Shown here one piece after another: positions 42,858 through 51,818 of a stretch of DNA of 64,000 bases (the stretch's first letter is position 1; each line of letters starts with the position of its first letter). The notes below the pieces were generated by a model, which was not told the origin of the DNA, searched no databases, and worked only from the letters and a program-made list of their open reading frames with translations. This DNA is from Buttiauxella sp049686335 (GTDB taxonomy: Bacteria > Pseudomonadota > Gammaproteobacteria > Enterobacterales > Enterobacteriaceae), in NCBI RefSeq assembly GCF_049686335.1, contig NZ_JBAVHX010000022.1, forward strand, positions 62,001-126,000, given 5' to 3'. A program made the translations under genes and the position numbers.

Positions 42858-43610
42858 TTACTTCCCGCATACCTCGCATTGTGGATTGCGGGGCAGTTTC
42901 ATTTCGCGGAACTGGCAGGTCATCGCATCGTACATCACGATTTTCCCAGCAGCGGACGTGCCGTAATGCGTCAACACTTTAAGGGCTTCCATCGCTTGCA
43001 GTGAGCCGATAACGCCAACTAACGGTGCCATCACTCCCGCTTCAACACAGGTGAGGGCGTTATCGCCAAACAGGCGGCTCAGGCAGCGGTAACAGGGTTC
43101 ACCATCCCGATAAGTAAAGACGCTGATTTGGCCTTCCATACGAATGGCCGCGCCAGAAACTAACGGCTTTTTAAGCGTAAAACAGCACTGATTTAGCTGA
43201 TTACGAATGGCTACGTTGTCAGTGCAATCCATCACCAGGTCATGCTCCGCAATCATTTCCATTAACTGCGTTTCGTCTAACAGCGCGTTGATAGCGTCAA
43301 TCTGAATATGAGGGTTAATCGCTGCAAGCACATCACGGGCAGAATCGACTTTTGGCTGCCCGATGGTCGCATCGCGATGTAGCGTCTGGCGCTGCAAATT
43401 AGACAGCGCCACGGTATCGAAATCTAACAACGTTAAGTGACCAACACCCGCTGCCGCCAGATAGGGCGCGCTGGCGCAACCCAGCCCGCCAAGCCCAACA
43501 ACTAATACACGCGCGGCTTTCAGTGCTTCCTGTCCGTCAAAATCGAAACCGCGCAGAATAATCTGGCGGTTGTAGCGCAGCATCTCCCGATCGCTCAGTT
43601 CAGCGCCCAT
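42858..43610 (-). CDS. moeB: Molybdopterin-synthase adenylyltransferase MoeB
   Basis: A 250-residue E1-like enzyme that adenylates the C terminus of MoaD in molybdenum cofactor synthesis. The ATP-binding Rossmann motif GLGGLGCA lies near residue 40, DLVMDCTDNVAIRNQ is the adenylation-site helix, and two CxxC pairs (CYRC, CEVC) bind zinc. Matches E. coli MoeB (249 residues). It is two bases after moeA in a moeAB operon, as in E. coli. Cytoplasmic. Confidence 0.97.
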   Translation of the reverse strand: MGAELSDREMLRYNRQIILRGFDFDGQEALKAARVLVVGLGGLGCASAPYLAAAGVGHLTLLDFDTVALSNLQRQTLHRDATIGQPKVDSARDVLAAINPHIQIDAINALLDETQLMEMIAEHDLVMDCTDNVAIRNQLNQCCFTLKKPLVSGAAIRMEGQISVFTYRDGEPCYRCLSRLFGDNALTCVEAGVMAPLVGVIGSLQAMEALKVLTHYGTSAAGKIVMYDAMTCQFREMKLPRNPQCEVCGK

Positions 43611-43612
43611 CG

Positions 43613-44845
43613 TTAGCCTCCAAACAAATGGTTGAACGGCTCAACCTCGACCCAGTCGCCTGCTTCTACATTCCCACGTTCACGCTCCATGACGATGAAA
43701 CAGTTAGCCTGACTAAATGAGCTGAAAATATGCGAACCCTGATGACCGGTGCTCACCACTTCTAATTGTCCGTCCTCACCCGTGCGCATCATGCCACGCT
43801 GGAAATCGAGGCGACCTGGGGATTTTTTCAGACGCCCAACGGTACGCGCACGCTGGCGTGGTGGCAGAGGATTGCCTTGCTGACCGCTTAGTTTCGCCAA
43901 CAAGGGCTGGACCAGTTGATAGAAGGTCAGCGCCGCAGAAACCGGATTACCCGGCAGGCCGCAGAACCAGCTATTTTGCAGGCGCCCAAATGCAAACGGT
44001 TTGCCCGGTTTGATGGCAAGTTTCCAGAAACCCACTTCGCCGAGTTCTTCCAACAACTGTTTGGTGTAATCTGCTTCGCCAACGGAAACGCCGCCGCTGC
44101 TGATAACCACATCGGCCTTGCTGTCCGCTTCAATAAATGCCGCACGCAACGCTTCAGGATCATCACGAATAATCCCCAGATCCATAACTTCACAACCCAG
44201 TTGCTCAAGCATGATATGCACCGCCAGACGGTTGGTGTCATAGATTTGACCTTCACCGAGCGGCGTACCCGGCAGTTGCAGTTCATCGCCGGTAGAAAAT
44301 ACTGCCGTGCGCACTTTGCGAAACACAGCGACGTCGGCAATACCCAGTGAGGCAATCAGCGGTAACTCAGCGGCGGTGAGTTTTTTACCTGCCGGTAAAA
44401 CGCTCGCACCCTGACGAATATCTTCCCCACGCAGACGCACGTTTTGCCCGTTTTTTACAGCTTCGTTAAAACGAACGCCGCTTTCGGTCACAGTGGCTTC
44501 TTCCTGCATGACAACGGCATCGGTGCCTTGCGGCACGGGTGCGCCAGTCATAATGCGAATGCAAGTGCCTTCTGGCCACTCGCCGGCAAACGGCTGCCCG
44601 GCAAAGGCTTTCCCCGCAACGGGCAGTGCTGAACCCAGCGCAATATCTTGCAGGCGTACCGCGTAACCATCCATGGCTGAGTTATCAAACCCTGGGACAT
44701 CAATCGGTGAAGTGACAGGGTGCGAGGTAATGCGCCCAGCTGCTGCCAGCAAAGGGATGGACTCGGATTCGGTGACAGGAACAATACGAGACAACATCTG
44801 TTCCATTGCGGTTTCAAGGGGGATAAGCCCGGCGTTAAATTCCAT
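43613..44845 (-). CDS. moeA: Molybdopterin molybdenumtransferase MoeA
   Basis: A 410-residue enzyme inserting molybdate into adenylated molybdopterin. Domains in order: N-terminal linker and domain II with PGFDNSAMDGYAVR, the MogA-like domain III (FSTGDELQLPG, DVVISSGGVSVGEADYTK, KPGKPFAFG, GLPGNPVSA) and C-terminal beta domain. ATG 44845 follows GCAGGAGCTTTC and matches the E. coli start; the frame extended upstream is rejected. It is divergent from iaaA, as in E. coli. Cytoplasmic. Confidence 0.97.
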   Translation of the reverse strand: MEFNAGLIPLETAMEQMLSRIVPVTESESIPLLAAAGRITSHPVTSPIDVPGFDNSAMDGYAVRLQDIALGSALPVAGKAFAGQPFAGEWPEGTCIRIMTGAPVPQGTDAVVMQEEATVTESGVRFNEAVKNGQNVRLRGEDIRQGASVLPAGKKLTAAELPLIASLGIADVAVFRKVRTAVFSTGDELQLPGTPLGEGQIYDTNRLAVHIMLEQLGCEVMDLGIIRDDPEALRAAFIEADSKADVVISSGGVSVGEADYTKQLLEELGEVGFWKLAIKPGKPFAFGRLQNSWFCGLPGNPVSAALTFYQLVQPLLAKLSGQQGNPLPPRQRARTVGRLKKSPGRLDFQRGMMRTGEDGQLEVVSTGHQGSHIFSSFSQANCFIVMERERGNVEAGDWVEVEPFNHLFGG

Positions 44846-45038
44846 GAAAGCTCCTGCTGCGCGGGAAAAATATGGCAAACATTATGTCAGAGAAATCGTT
44901 GACGCTGAATGTCCCATTATGGGTAATCCATTTTGTCATTATTCTTTACATCACTTTTACATCTTTCTATATTCAAAAATCGAATTAGTTAACAGCAACG
45001 AATCTGATACTTATAGATTTTTAGCGGGCGAGATTTCG

Positions 45039-45120
45039 GATGGTGGATATAGTGGATAACGCTGCGCTTATCCATCCTGTGTTGGTTTTGTAGGTCGGAT
45101 AAGCGCAGCGTCATCCGACA
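45039..45120. repeat. Inverted REP-like pair between moeA and iaaA
   Basis: GTGGATAACGC...CTTATCCATCC and GTCGGATAAGC...GTCATCCGAC lie in the 317-bp divergent gap 44846-45162. The remaining sequence there is AT-rich and presumably holds the two promoters; no gene is seen. Confidence 0.82.
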
Positions 45121-45162
45121 ATAATCTAAGAATAAAACAAACTCTGACAAGGCAATGTCGAC

Positions 45163-46116
45163 ATGACCAAAGCAGTAATCGCTATTCATGGTGGCGCGGG
45201 AGCTATTACCCGTGCGCAACTCAGCCCGGAAAAAGAACTGCTTTATATTAAAGCCTTATCGGAAATCGTAGAGGCGGGCCAGGCGTTGCTTGCAGCCGGT
45301 GGCAGCGCACTGGATGCAGTGACCGAAGCGGTGCGCTTGCTTGAAGAATGCCCCTTATTTAACGCGGGTATCGGTGCGGTCTTTACCCACGACGGCACCC
45401 ACGAACTGGATGCTTGCGTGATGGACGGTAATACCCTGGAAGCGGGTGCCGTGGCGGGCGTTAGCCATATTCGCAATCCCATTCTCGCCGCCCGACAGGT
45501 GCTGGAACACAGCCCGCATGTGCTGTTAATCGGCCGAGGGGCAGAAAATTTTGCTGAGCAGCAAGGGCTTGAACCGGTCACCCCTGATATTTTCTTCACC
45601 CAGCAGCGCTGGGATCAATTAAAGCGTGCTCTGGAAAATGACCAGACCGTACTCGATCACGATGGTGATGAACCGATCAATCCTGACACCAAATTTGGCA
45701 CCGTCGGTGCCGTCGCGCTCGATCAATATGGCAATCTGGCGGCTGCAACCTCAACGGGCGGCATGACCAATAAAATGCCGGGGCGTGTTGGCGATTCACC
45801 GATTATCGGCGCGGGTTGTTATGCCAATAATGCCAACGTCGCGGTCTCTTGCACAGGTACGGGCGAAGTGTTTATGAAAACCCTCGCGGCCTACGATATT
45901 GCGGCGTTGATGGAATATGGCGGGCTGAGTCTGCAACAAGCGACTGATCGCGTGGTGATGGAAAAACTTCCGGTGTTGCAAGGCAGCGGCGGGGTGATTG
46001 CTATCGATAGCGAAGGCAACGTGGCGCTGCCATTTAACAGCGAAGGGATGTACCGCGGCTACGGTTATGTCGGGGATGCCCCAAATGTCGGAATTTATAA
46101 TAGCCAGGAGCATTGA
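45163..46116 (+). CDS. iaaA: Isoaspartyl peptidase/L-asparaginase IaaA
   Basis: A 317-residue N-terminal-nucleophile hydrolase cleaving isoaspartyl dipeptides and L-asparagine. It self-cleaves before Thr180 in KFGTVGAVALD, giving alpha and beta subunits. GRVGDSPIIGAGCYANN and SCTGTGEVF line the substrate site. E. coli IaaA has 321 residues. Its stop overlaps the gsiA start (TGATG), so it heads an iaaA-gsiABCD operon, linking peptide hydrolysis with glutathione/peptide uptake. Cytoplasmic. Confidence 0.96.
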   Translation: MTKAVIAIHGGAGAITRAQLSPEKELLYIKALSEIVEAGQALLAAGGSALDAVTEAVRLLEECPLFNAGIGAVFTHDGTHELDACVMDGNTLEAGAVAGVSHIRNPILAARQVLEHSPHVLLIGRGAENFAEQQGLEPVTPDIFFTQQRWDQLKRALENDQTVLDHDGDEPINPDTKFGTVGAVALDQYGNLAAATSTGGMTNKMPGRVGDSPIIGAGCYANNANVAVSCTGTGEVFMKTLAAYDIAALMEYGGLSLQQATDRVVMEKLPVLQGSGGVIAIDSEGNVALPFNSEGMYRGYGYVGDAPNVGIYNSQEH

Positions 46117-47969
46117 TGCCCCACAGTCATGATTTGCCCGACGACGACGTGCTCTGTGTCAGCGCACTCAACGTTCGCTTTCGTCAGGAAAAGGTCGATA
46201 CCCAGGCTGTGTCCGACTTGTCGTTTGCGCTAAAACGCGGCGAGACTCTGGCGATTGTCGGGGAGTCCGGTTCCGGGAAATCAGTCACTGCGCTGGCCTT
46301 AATGCGCCTGCTGGAAAAGACCGCCAGCGTCGTGGAGTGCGATAAAATCTTGCTGCGCCGCCGCAACGGTGAGGTCATCGAACCCGCCACGCTGAGTTCG
46401 TCGCAAATGCGCCATGTGCGCGGCGCGGACATCGCCATGATTTTTCAGGAACCCATGACGTCGCTCAATCCGGTCTTTCCCGTGGGCGAACAAATTGCCG
46501 AATCTATCCGCTTACATCAGGGGCTGGGTAAACAGGCGGCGATGGAAGAGGCGCGCCGCATGCTCGAGCGAGTGCGTATTCCGGAAGCAAAAGCTATTTT
46601 GGGGCGATTTCCGCACCAGCTCTCTGGTGGTATGCGCCAGCGTGTGATGATTGCGATGGCGCTCTCGTGTCGCCCGGCGGTGCTGATTGCCGATGAACCG
46701 ACCACCGCGCTGGACGTGACCATTCAGGTGCAAATCCTCCAGCTTATCCGCGTGTTGCAAGATGAAATGCAAATGGGCGTGATTTTTATCACCCATGATA
46801 TGGGCGTGGTGGCGGATATCGCCGATCGCGTGCTGGTGATGTATCGCGGTGAAGCGGTCGAAACCGGGAGCGTTGAGCAGATCTTTAACGCCCCCGTTCA
46901 CCCTTATACCAAAACGCTTTTGGCGGCGGTACCCCGTCTTGGCGCGATGAATGGTCGTGATTTACCGCGTCAATTTACGCTGGCGGATCCGCAAAACCCT
47001 GACCAACCGGAAGCCGAAACCGAACAAGATACCATTGCCCCAGGAGCGGTGCCGGTGCTGGAAGTTCGGGAGCTGGTGACGCGCTTTGATATCCGCAGCG
47101 GTATTTTCAACCGGGTCACCAGTCGGGTACATGCGGTAGAAAAAGTGAGTTTTGATTTATGGCCTGGTGAAACGCTGGGGCTGGTGGGGGAGTCGGGCAG
47201 TGGCAAATCCACCACCGGGCGAGCGCTATTACGCCTGGTTGAAACACAGGGCGGCAGCATTCACTTCAACGGCCAGCGCATCGACACGCTGTCAAATTCC
47301 GACATGCAGCATGTGCGCAAAGACATCCAGTTTATTTTCCAGGACCCGTATGCCTCCCTCGACCCGCGTCTGACGGTGGGGTATTCGATTATGGAGCCGC
47401 TTCTGGTGCATAACGTCATGCCCAAGGAGCAGGCGCAAGAACGCGTGGCCTGGTTGCTGGAGCGCGTCGGGTTACAGGCGGAGCATGCGTGGCGTTATCC
47501 GCACGAGTTTTCCGGTGGGCAACGCCAGCGTATATGCATCGCCCGGGCATTGGCGCTCAATCCAAAAGTGGTGATTGCTGATGAGTCAGTCTCGGCGCTC
47601 GATGTTTCGATTCGGGCGCAAATCATCAACCTGATGATGGATCTCCAGCGCGAATTTGGCATCGCCTTTTTGTTTATTTCTCATGATATGGCGGTCGTTG
47701 AGCGTATCTGTCACCGCGTGGCGGTGATGTACCTCGGGCAAATTGTTGAAATCGGCCCCCGTCGCGCGGTGTTTGAAAATCCGCAACATCCGTATACCCG
47801 GAAATTAATGGCGGCAGTGCCGGTGGCTGATCCTGAGCATCGTCGGCCTAAACCCGTTTTGCTCTCTGATGAAATCCCCAGTACCACGCACAAACTGGGT
47901 TATGAACCGCACGTTGCAACGCTTGTGAATGTCGGGCCTGGGCACTTCGTTGCCCGGGCACAAAGATAA
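46116..47969 (+). CDS. gsiA: Glutathione import ATP-binding protein GsiA
   Basis: A 617-residue fused double ATPase of the dipeptide/glutathione ABC importer. Walker A motifs GESGSGKS occur near residues 49-56 and 358-365, signatures LSGGMRQRV and FSGGQRQRI, Walker B LIADEPTTALD and VIADESVSALD. The second domain has serine in place of proline (DES rather than DEP). C-terminal oligopeptide-type extensions (HPYTRKLMAAVP) are present. ATG 46116 overlaps the iaaA stop. E. coli GsiA is 623 residues. Confidence 0.96.
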   Translation: MPHSHDLPDDDVLCVSALNVRFRQEKVDTQAVSDLSFALKRGETLAIVGESGSGKSVTALALMRLLEKTASVVECDKILLRRRNGEVIEPATLSSSQMRHVRGADIAMIFQEPMTSLNPVFPVGEQIAESIRLHQGLGKQAAMEEARRMLERVRIPEAKAILGRFPHQLSGGMRQRVMIAMALSCRPAVLIADEPTTALDVTIQVQILQLIRVLQDEMQMGVIFITHDMGVVADIADRVLVMYRGEAVETGSVEQIFNAPVHPYTKTLLAAVPRLGAMNGRDLPRQFTLADPQNPDQPEAETEQDTIAPGAVPVLEVRELVTRFDIRSGIFNRVTSRVHAVEKVSFDLWPGETLGLVGESGSGKSTTGRALLRLVETQGGSIHFNGQRIDTLSNSDMQHVRKDIQFIFQDPYASLDPRLTVGYSIMEPLLVHNVMPKEQAQERVAWLLERVGLQAEHAWRYPHEFSGGQRQRICIARALALNPKVVIADESVSALDVSIRAQIINLMMDLQREFGIAFLFISHDMAVVERICHRVAVMYLGQIVEIGPRRAVFENPQHPYTRKLMAAVPVADPEHRRPKPVLLSDEIPSTTHKLGYEPHVATLVNVGPGHFVARAQR

Positions 47970-48003
47970 GCCTATTTCGGCCAAGGAAAATCAGGAGAAC
48001 ACC

Positions 48004-49545
48004 ATGACAGCAATAAAAAGTAAAAAGTGGCTGTTGGCGGCGGGTCTTGCCACCAGCGTGATTGCCGCACCGGCATTTGCCGCTAAAGATGTCGTCGTCG
48101 CTGTAGCATCCAATTTCACCACGCTTGACCCGTATGATGCCAATGACACGCTTTCACAAGCGGTGGCAAAGTCGTTTTATCAGGGGCTATTTGGCCTTGA
48201 TAAAGAGATGAAACTGCAAAATGTGCTGGCAGAAAGCTACACCGTTTCTGACGACGGGCTGGTTTACACCATCAAATTGCACCCTGGAGTGAAATTCCAG
48301 GATGGCACGGATTTCAACGCCGAAGCGGTGAAGGCCAACCTCGATCGCGCCAGCAACCCTGAAAATCATCTCAAGCGTTATAACCTCTACAAAGCCATTG
48401 CGAAGACTGAAGCCGTTGATGCCAACACCGTAAAAATCACGCTTAAACAGCCGTTCTCGGCGTTTATTAATATTCTCGCCCACCCGGCAACCGCCATGAT
48501 TTCTCCGGCAGCCCTGAAAAAATACGGCAAAGAGATTGGTTTCCATCCGGTCGGGACTGGCCCGTATCAACTGGAAACCTGGAACCAGACTGATTTTGTG
48601 AAGGTGAAGAAATTCGACGGTTACTGGAAGCAGGGGCTGCCTAAACTCGACACCATCACCTGGCGTCCTGTGGTGGATAACAATACTCGTGCGGCGATGC
48701 TGCAAACCGGTGAAGCGCAATTTGCGTTCCCAATCCCTTACGAGCAGGCCGGAGTGCTTGAGAAAAACGACAAGCTGGAACTGGTGGCATCGCCTTCGAT
48801 CATGCAGCGTTATCTCAGCATGAACGTGACGCAAAAGCCGTTTGATAATCCAAAAGTCCGTGAAGCTATCAACTACGCAATCAACCGCCAGGCACTGGTG
48901 AAAGTGGCGTTTGCCGGTTATGCGACACCAGCCGAAGGCGTGGTGCCGCCATCCATTGATTTTGCGCAAAAGTACAAACCGTGGCCATACGACCCGGCAA
49001 AAGCCCGCGAACTGCTGAAAGAAGCGGGTTATCCGAACGGTTTTGAAACCACCTTGTGGTCATCGCACAACCACAGTACCGCGCAAAAAGTTTTGCAGTT
49101 CACTCAGCAGCAACTCGCGCAGGTTGGCATCAAAGTGAAAGTCACGGCGATGGATGCCGGGCAGCGTGCCGCTGAAGTCGAAGGTAAAGGCCAGAAAGAG
49201 AGCGGCGTGAGAATGTTCTACACCGGCTGGTCGGCGTCGACGGGCGAAGCTGACTGGGCGTTGTCGCCACTGTTCGCTTCCTCTAACTGGCCGCCAACGC
49301 TGTTTAACACGGCGTTCTACAGTAATCCGCAGGTGGATAAAGATCTGGTTGAAGCATTGAAAACCACCAATCGCGATGATAAAGCGAAGCTGTACAAAGA
49401 CGCCCAGGACACCATCTGGAAAGAGAATCCATGGGTGCCGTTGGTAGTGGAAAAACTGGTTTCCGCCCACAGCAAAACCCTCAGCGGTTTTTATGTGATG
49501 CCGGATACCGGATTTAGTTTTGATGACGCAGATTTGAAAGAGTGA
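48004..49545 (+). CDS. gsiB: Glutathione-binding periplasmic protein GsiB
   Basis: A 513-residue solute-binding protein of the SBP family 5. Signal peptide 1-26 (cleavage after APAFA). Family segments SYTVSDDGLVYTIKLHPGVKF, GTGPYQLETW and the C-terminal LVVEKLVSAHS are present. ATG 48004 has ATCAGGAGAAC upstream; a longer in-frame start inside gsiA is rejected. It delivers glutathione to GsiCD. It is separated from gsiC by a 300-bp tandem repeat array, which is not present in E. coli as far as I recall. Confidence 0.96.
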   Translation: MTAIKSKKWLLAAGLATSVIAAPAFAAKDVVVAVASNFTTLDPYDANDTLSQAVAKSFYQGLFGLDKEMKLQNVLAESYTVSDDGLVYTIKLHPGVKFQDGTDFNAEAVKANLDRASNPENHLKRYNLYKAIAKTEAVDANTVKITLKQPFSAFINILAHPATAMISPAALKKYGKEIGFHPVGTGPYQLETWNQTDFVKVKKFDGYWKQGLPKLDTITWRPVVDNNTRAAMLQTGEAQFAFPIPYEQAGVLEKNDKLELVASPSIMQRYLSMNVTQKPFDNPKVREAINYAINRQALVKVAFAGYATPAEGVVPPSIDFAQKYKPWPYDPAKARELLKEAGYPNGFETTLWSSHNHSTAQKVLQFTQQQLAQVGIKVKVTAMDAGQRAAEVEGKGQKESGVRMFYTGWSASTGEADWALSPLFASSNWPPTLFNTAFYSNPQVDKDLVEALKTTNRDDKAKLYKDAQDTIWKENPWVPLVVEKLVSAHSKTLSGFYVMPDTGFSFDDADLKE

Positions 49546-49555
49546 TGGTTTGCCC

Positions 49556-49825
49556 TCACCCTGGCCCTCTCCCCCAGGAGAGGGGACTGTCCGGTGTTCT
49601 CTTCTACTCCCTCTCCCCCAGGAGAGGGGACTGTCCGGTTTTCTCTTTCCCTCCTTCTCCCTCAGGAGAGGGGACTGTCCGGTTTTCTCTTTCCCTCCCT
49701 CTCCCTCAGGAGTGGGAATTGTCCGGTGTTCTCTTCTACTCCCTCTCCCCCAGGAGAGGGAAGAGTCCGGTGTTCTCTTCTACTCCCTCTCCCTCAGGGA
49801 GAGGGTCGGGGTGAGGGTGGTTAAA
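49556..49825. repeat. Six-unit 44-bp tandem array between gsiB and gsiC
   Basis: The block CTCTCCCYCAGGAGAGGG recurs with GGAG/GGGA anchors at 49577, 49621, 49665, 49709, 49753 and 49797, an exact 44-bp period. Each unit is a hairpin plus a pyrimidine-rich spacer (TGTCCGGT...CTCTTCTACTCC). The outer edges CCCTCACCC and GGGGTGAGGG are inverted relative to each other, so the array looks like an expanded palindromic element. It fills the gap 49546-49845. The strand bias C/T versus A/G is strong, so all plus-strand frames are open; they are not credible genes. Confidence 0.93.
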
Positions 49826-49845
49826 GGTGAGGGTGTGTAAAAACA

Positions 49846-50766
49846 ATGTTTAACTACTTCCTTAAACGCCTGCTAGGCCTCATCCCCACGCTACTCATCG
49901 TCGCGGTGCTGGTGTTCCTGTTCGTCCATATGTTGCCTGGGGACCCGGCGCGTTTGATTGCCGGGCCGGACGCCGATGCCACGGTTGTGGCGATGGTGCG
50001 TAATCAACTGGGTCTGGATTTGCCGCTGTGGCAGCAATTCTTACACTACATCAGCAATATCATTCAGGGGGATTTTGGAACCTCGATGGTGTCGCGCCGT
50101 CCGGTTTCCGAAGAGATCGCCAGCCGTTTCATGCCCACTTTCTGGCTCACTATCACCAGCATGGTTTGGGCGGTAATCTTTGGCCTGTTCACCGGCATTA
50201 TTTCCGCCGTCTGGCGCAATCGCTGGCCGGACAGACTGAGCATGACGATTGCGGTGTCCGGCATCTCTTTCCCGGCGTTTGCGCTGGGGATGTTACTGAT
50301 GCAGGTGTTTTCCGTGGAACTGGGCTGGCTGCCAACGGTGGGTGCGGATAGCTGGCAGCATTACATTTTACCGTCAGTGACGTTAGGGGCGGCGGTAGCG
50401 GCCGTCATGGCGCGTTTTACCCGCGCCTCGTTCGTCGATGTGCTGCAAGAAGATTACATGCGAACCGCACGCGCGAAAGGGGTGAGCGAAACCCTGATAG
50501 TCCTCAAACACGGGCTACGTAACGCGATGATCCCGGTGATCACTATGATGGGCTTGCAGTTCGGATTTTTGCTCGGCGGATCGATTGTCGTCGAAAAGGT
50601 ATTTAACTGGCCGGGGCTTGGGCGCTTGCTGGTGGATTCGGTCGAGATGCGCGACTACCCCGTGATTCAGGCGGAAGTGCTGCTGTTCTCGCTGGAATTT
50701 ATTGTTATCAACTTAGTGGTGGATTTGCTCTACGCCGCCATTAACCCGGCTATCAGGTACAAGTAA
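49846..50766 (+). CDS. gsiC: Glutathione ABC importer permease GsiC
   Basis: A 306-residue inner-membrane permease with six spans of the DppB/OppB type, equal in length to E. coli GsiC. Landmarks are HMLPGDPARLIAGPDA in the N-terminal periplasmic region, the EAA-type loop DYMRTARAKGVSETLIVLKHG and VEKVFNWPGLGRLLVDSV. Weak ribosome-binding site after the repeat array (GTGAGGGTGTG). It is coupled to gsiD (two-base gap). Confidence 0.96.
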   Translation: MFNYFLKRLLGLIPTLLIVAVLVFLFVHMLPGDPARLIAGPDADATVVAMVRNQLGLDLPLWQQFLHYISNIIQGDFGTSMVSRRPVSEEIASRFMPTFWLTITSMVWAVIFGLFTGIISAVWRNRWPDRLSMTIAVSGISFPAFALGMLLMQVFSVELGWLPTVGADSWQHYILPSVTLGAAVAAVMARFTRASFVDVLQEDYMRTARAKGVSETLIVLKHGLRNAMIPVITMMGLQFGFLLGGSIVVEKVFNWPGLGRLLVDSVEMRDYPVIQAEVLLFSLEFIVINLVVDLLYAAINPAIRYK

Positions 50767-50768
50767 GG

Positions 50769-51680
50769 ATGCGACTCTTTAACTGGCGACGCCAGGCAGT
50801 ACTGAATGCGATGCCGATTGTTCGGCCAGATCAGGTGCGCACCCCGTGGCACGAATTTTTGCGCCGCTTACGCAAGCAGCCGGTGGCGATGTTCGCAGGG
50901 GCATTCGTGTTGTTCCTGATTGCTATCGCCCTGATTGCGCCGTGGATTTCACCGTTCGATGCGGAAAACTATTTTGATTACGATCGGCTCAATGATGGCC
51001 CGTCAATGATGCACTGGTTTGGCGTGGATTCGTTAGGGCGGGATATTTTCAGCCGTGTGCTGGTCGGGGCGCAAATCTCGCTGGCGGCCGGGGTGTTCTC
51101 GGTACTCATTGGCGCGTTAATTGGCACCTTTTTCGGCCTGCTGGCTGGATATTATGAAGGGTGGTGGGATCGCGTCATTATGCGGATTTGCGATGTGCTG
51201 TTCGCCTTTCCGGGGATTTTGCTGGCGATTGCTGTGGTCGCGGTGATGGGCAGCGGGATGTCGAACGTGATTATCGCGGTCGCTATTTTTAGTATTCCCG
51301 CTTTTGCCCGCCTGGTGCGCGGCAACACGCTGGTGCTAAAACATCAAACCTTTATCGAGTCGGCCCGCAGTATTGGTGCTTCGGATGCGACCATTATCTT
51401 CCGTCATATTCTGCCAGGGACGGTTTCATCGATAGTGGTCTATTTCACCATGCGTATTGGCACGTCGATAATCTCAGCCGCGAGTTTGTCATTTTTAGGA
51501 TTAGGCGCGCAGCCACCAACGCCGGAGTGGGGCGCGATGCTTAACGAGGCGCGAGCGGATATGGTGATTGCGCCGCATGTGGCCATTTTCCCGAGTCTGG
51601 CGATCTTTCTGACGGTGCTGGCGTTTAACTTGTTAGGGGATGGTTTGCGGGACGCGTTAGATCCGAAGCTAAAAGGTTAA
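50769..51680 (+). CDS. gsiD: Glutathione ABC importer permease GsiD
   Basis: A 303-residue inner-membrane permease with six spans of the DppC/OppC type, equal to E. coli GsiD. HWFGVDSLGRDIFSRVLVGAQ is the family N-terminal signature and FIESARSIGASDATIIFRHILP the EAA loop. Last gene of the operon. E. coli yliE and yliF, which follow it there, are absent; REP-like elements and convergent rimO come next. Confidence 0.96.
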   Translation: MRLFNWRRQAVLNAMPIVRPDQVRTPWHEFLRRLRKQPVAMFAGAFVLFLIAIALIAPWISPFDAENYFDYDRLNDGPSMMHWFGVDSLGRDIFSRVLVGAQISLAAGVFSVLIGALIGTFFGLLAGYYEGWWDRVIMRICDVLFAFPGILLAIAVVAVMGSGMSNVIIAVAIFSIPAFARLVRGNTLVLKHQTFIESARSIGASDATIIFRHILPGTVSSIVVYFTMRIGTSIISAASLSFLGLGAQPPTPEWGAMLNEARADMVIAPHVAIFPSLAIFLTVLAFNLLGDGLRDALDPKLKG

Positions 51681-51696
51681 TTTCAAAGAAAAAAAG

Positions 51697-51816
51697 GCGG
51701 ATGACGCTTGCGCTTATCCGCCCTACAACTGTATTTCGTAGGTCGGATAAGCGTTAGCATCATCCGACATTCAAAATCGTAGGTCGGATAAGCGTTAGCG
51801 TCATCCGACATTCAAA
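51697..51816. repeat. Three REP-like palindromes between gsiD and rimO
   Basis: One GGCGGATGACGC...CTTATCCGCC unit and two direct GTCGGATAAGCGTTAGC...CATCCGAC units 49 bp apart fill the convergent gap. Confidence 0.88.
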
Positions 51817-51818
51817 AT

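Noticed and set aside
49542..49840. Three overlapping frames of 76-96 residues repeating FSSTPSP-like motifs
   Set aside because: They arise because the 44-bp repeat is pyrimidine-rich and lacks stop codons in every frame. No codon bias, and the period is not a multiple of three.
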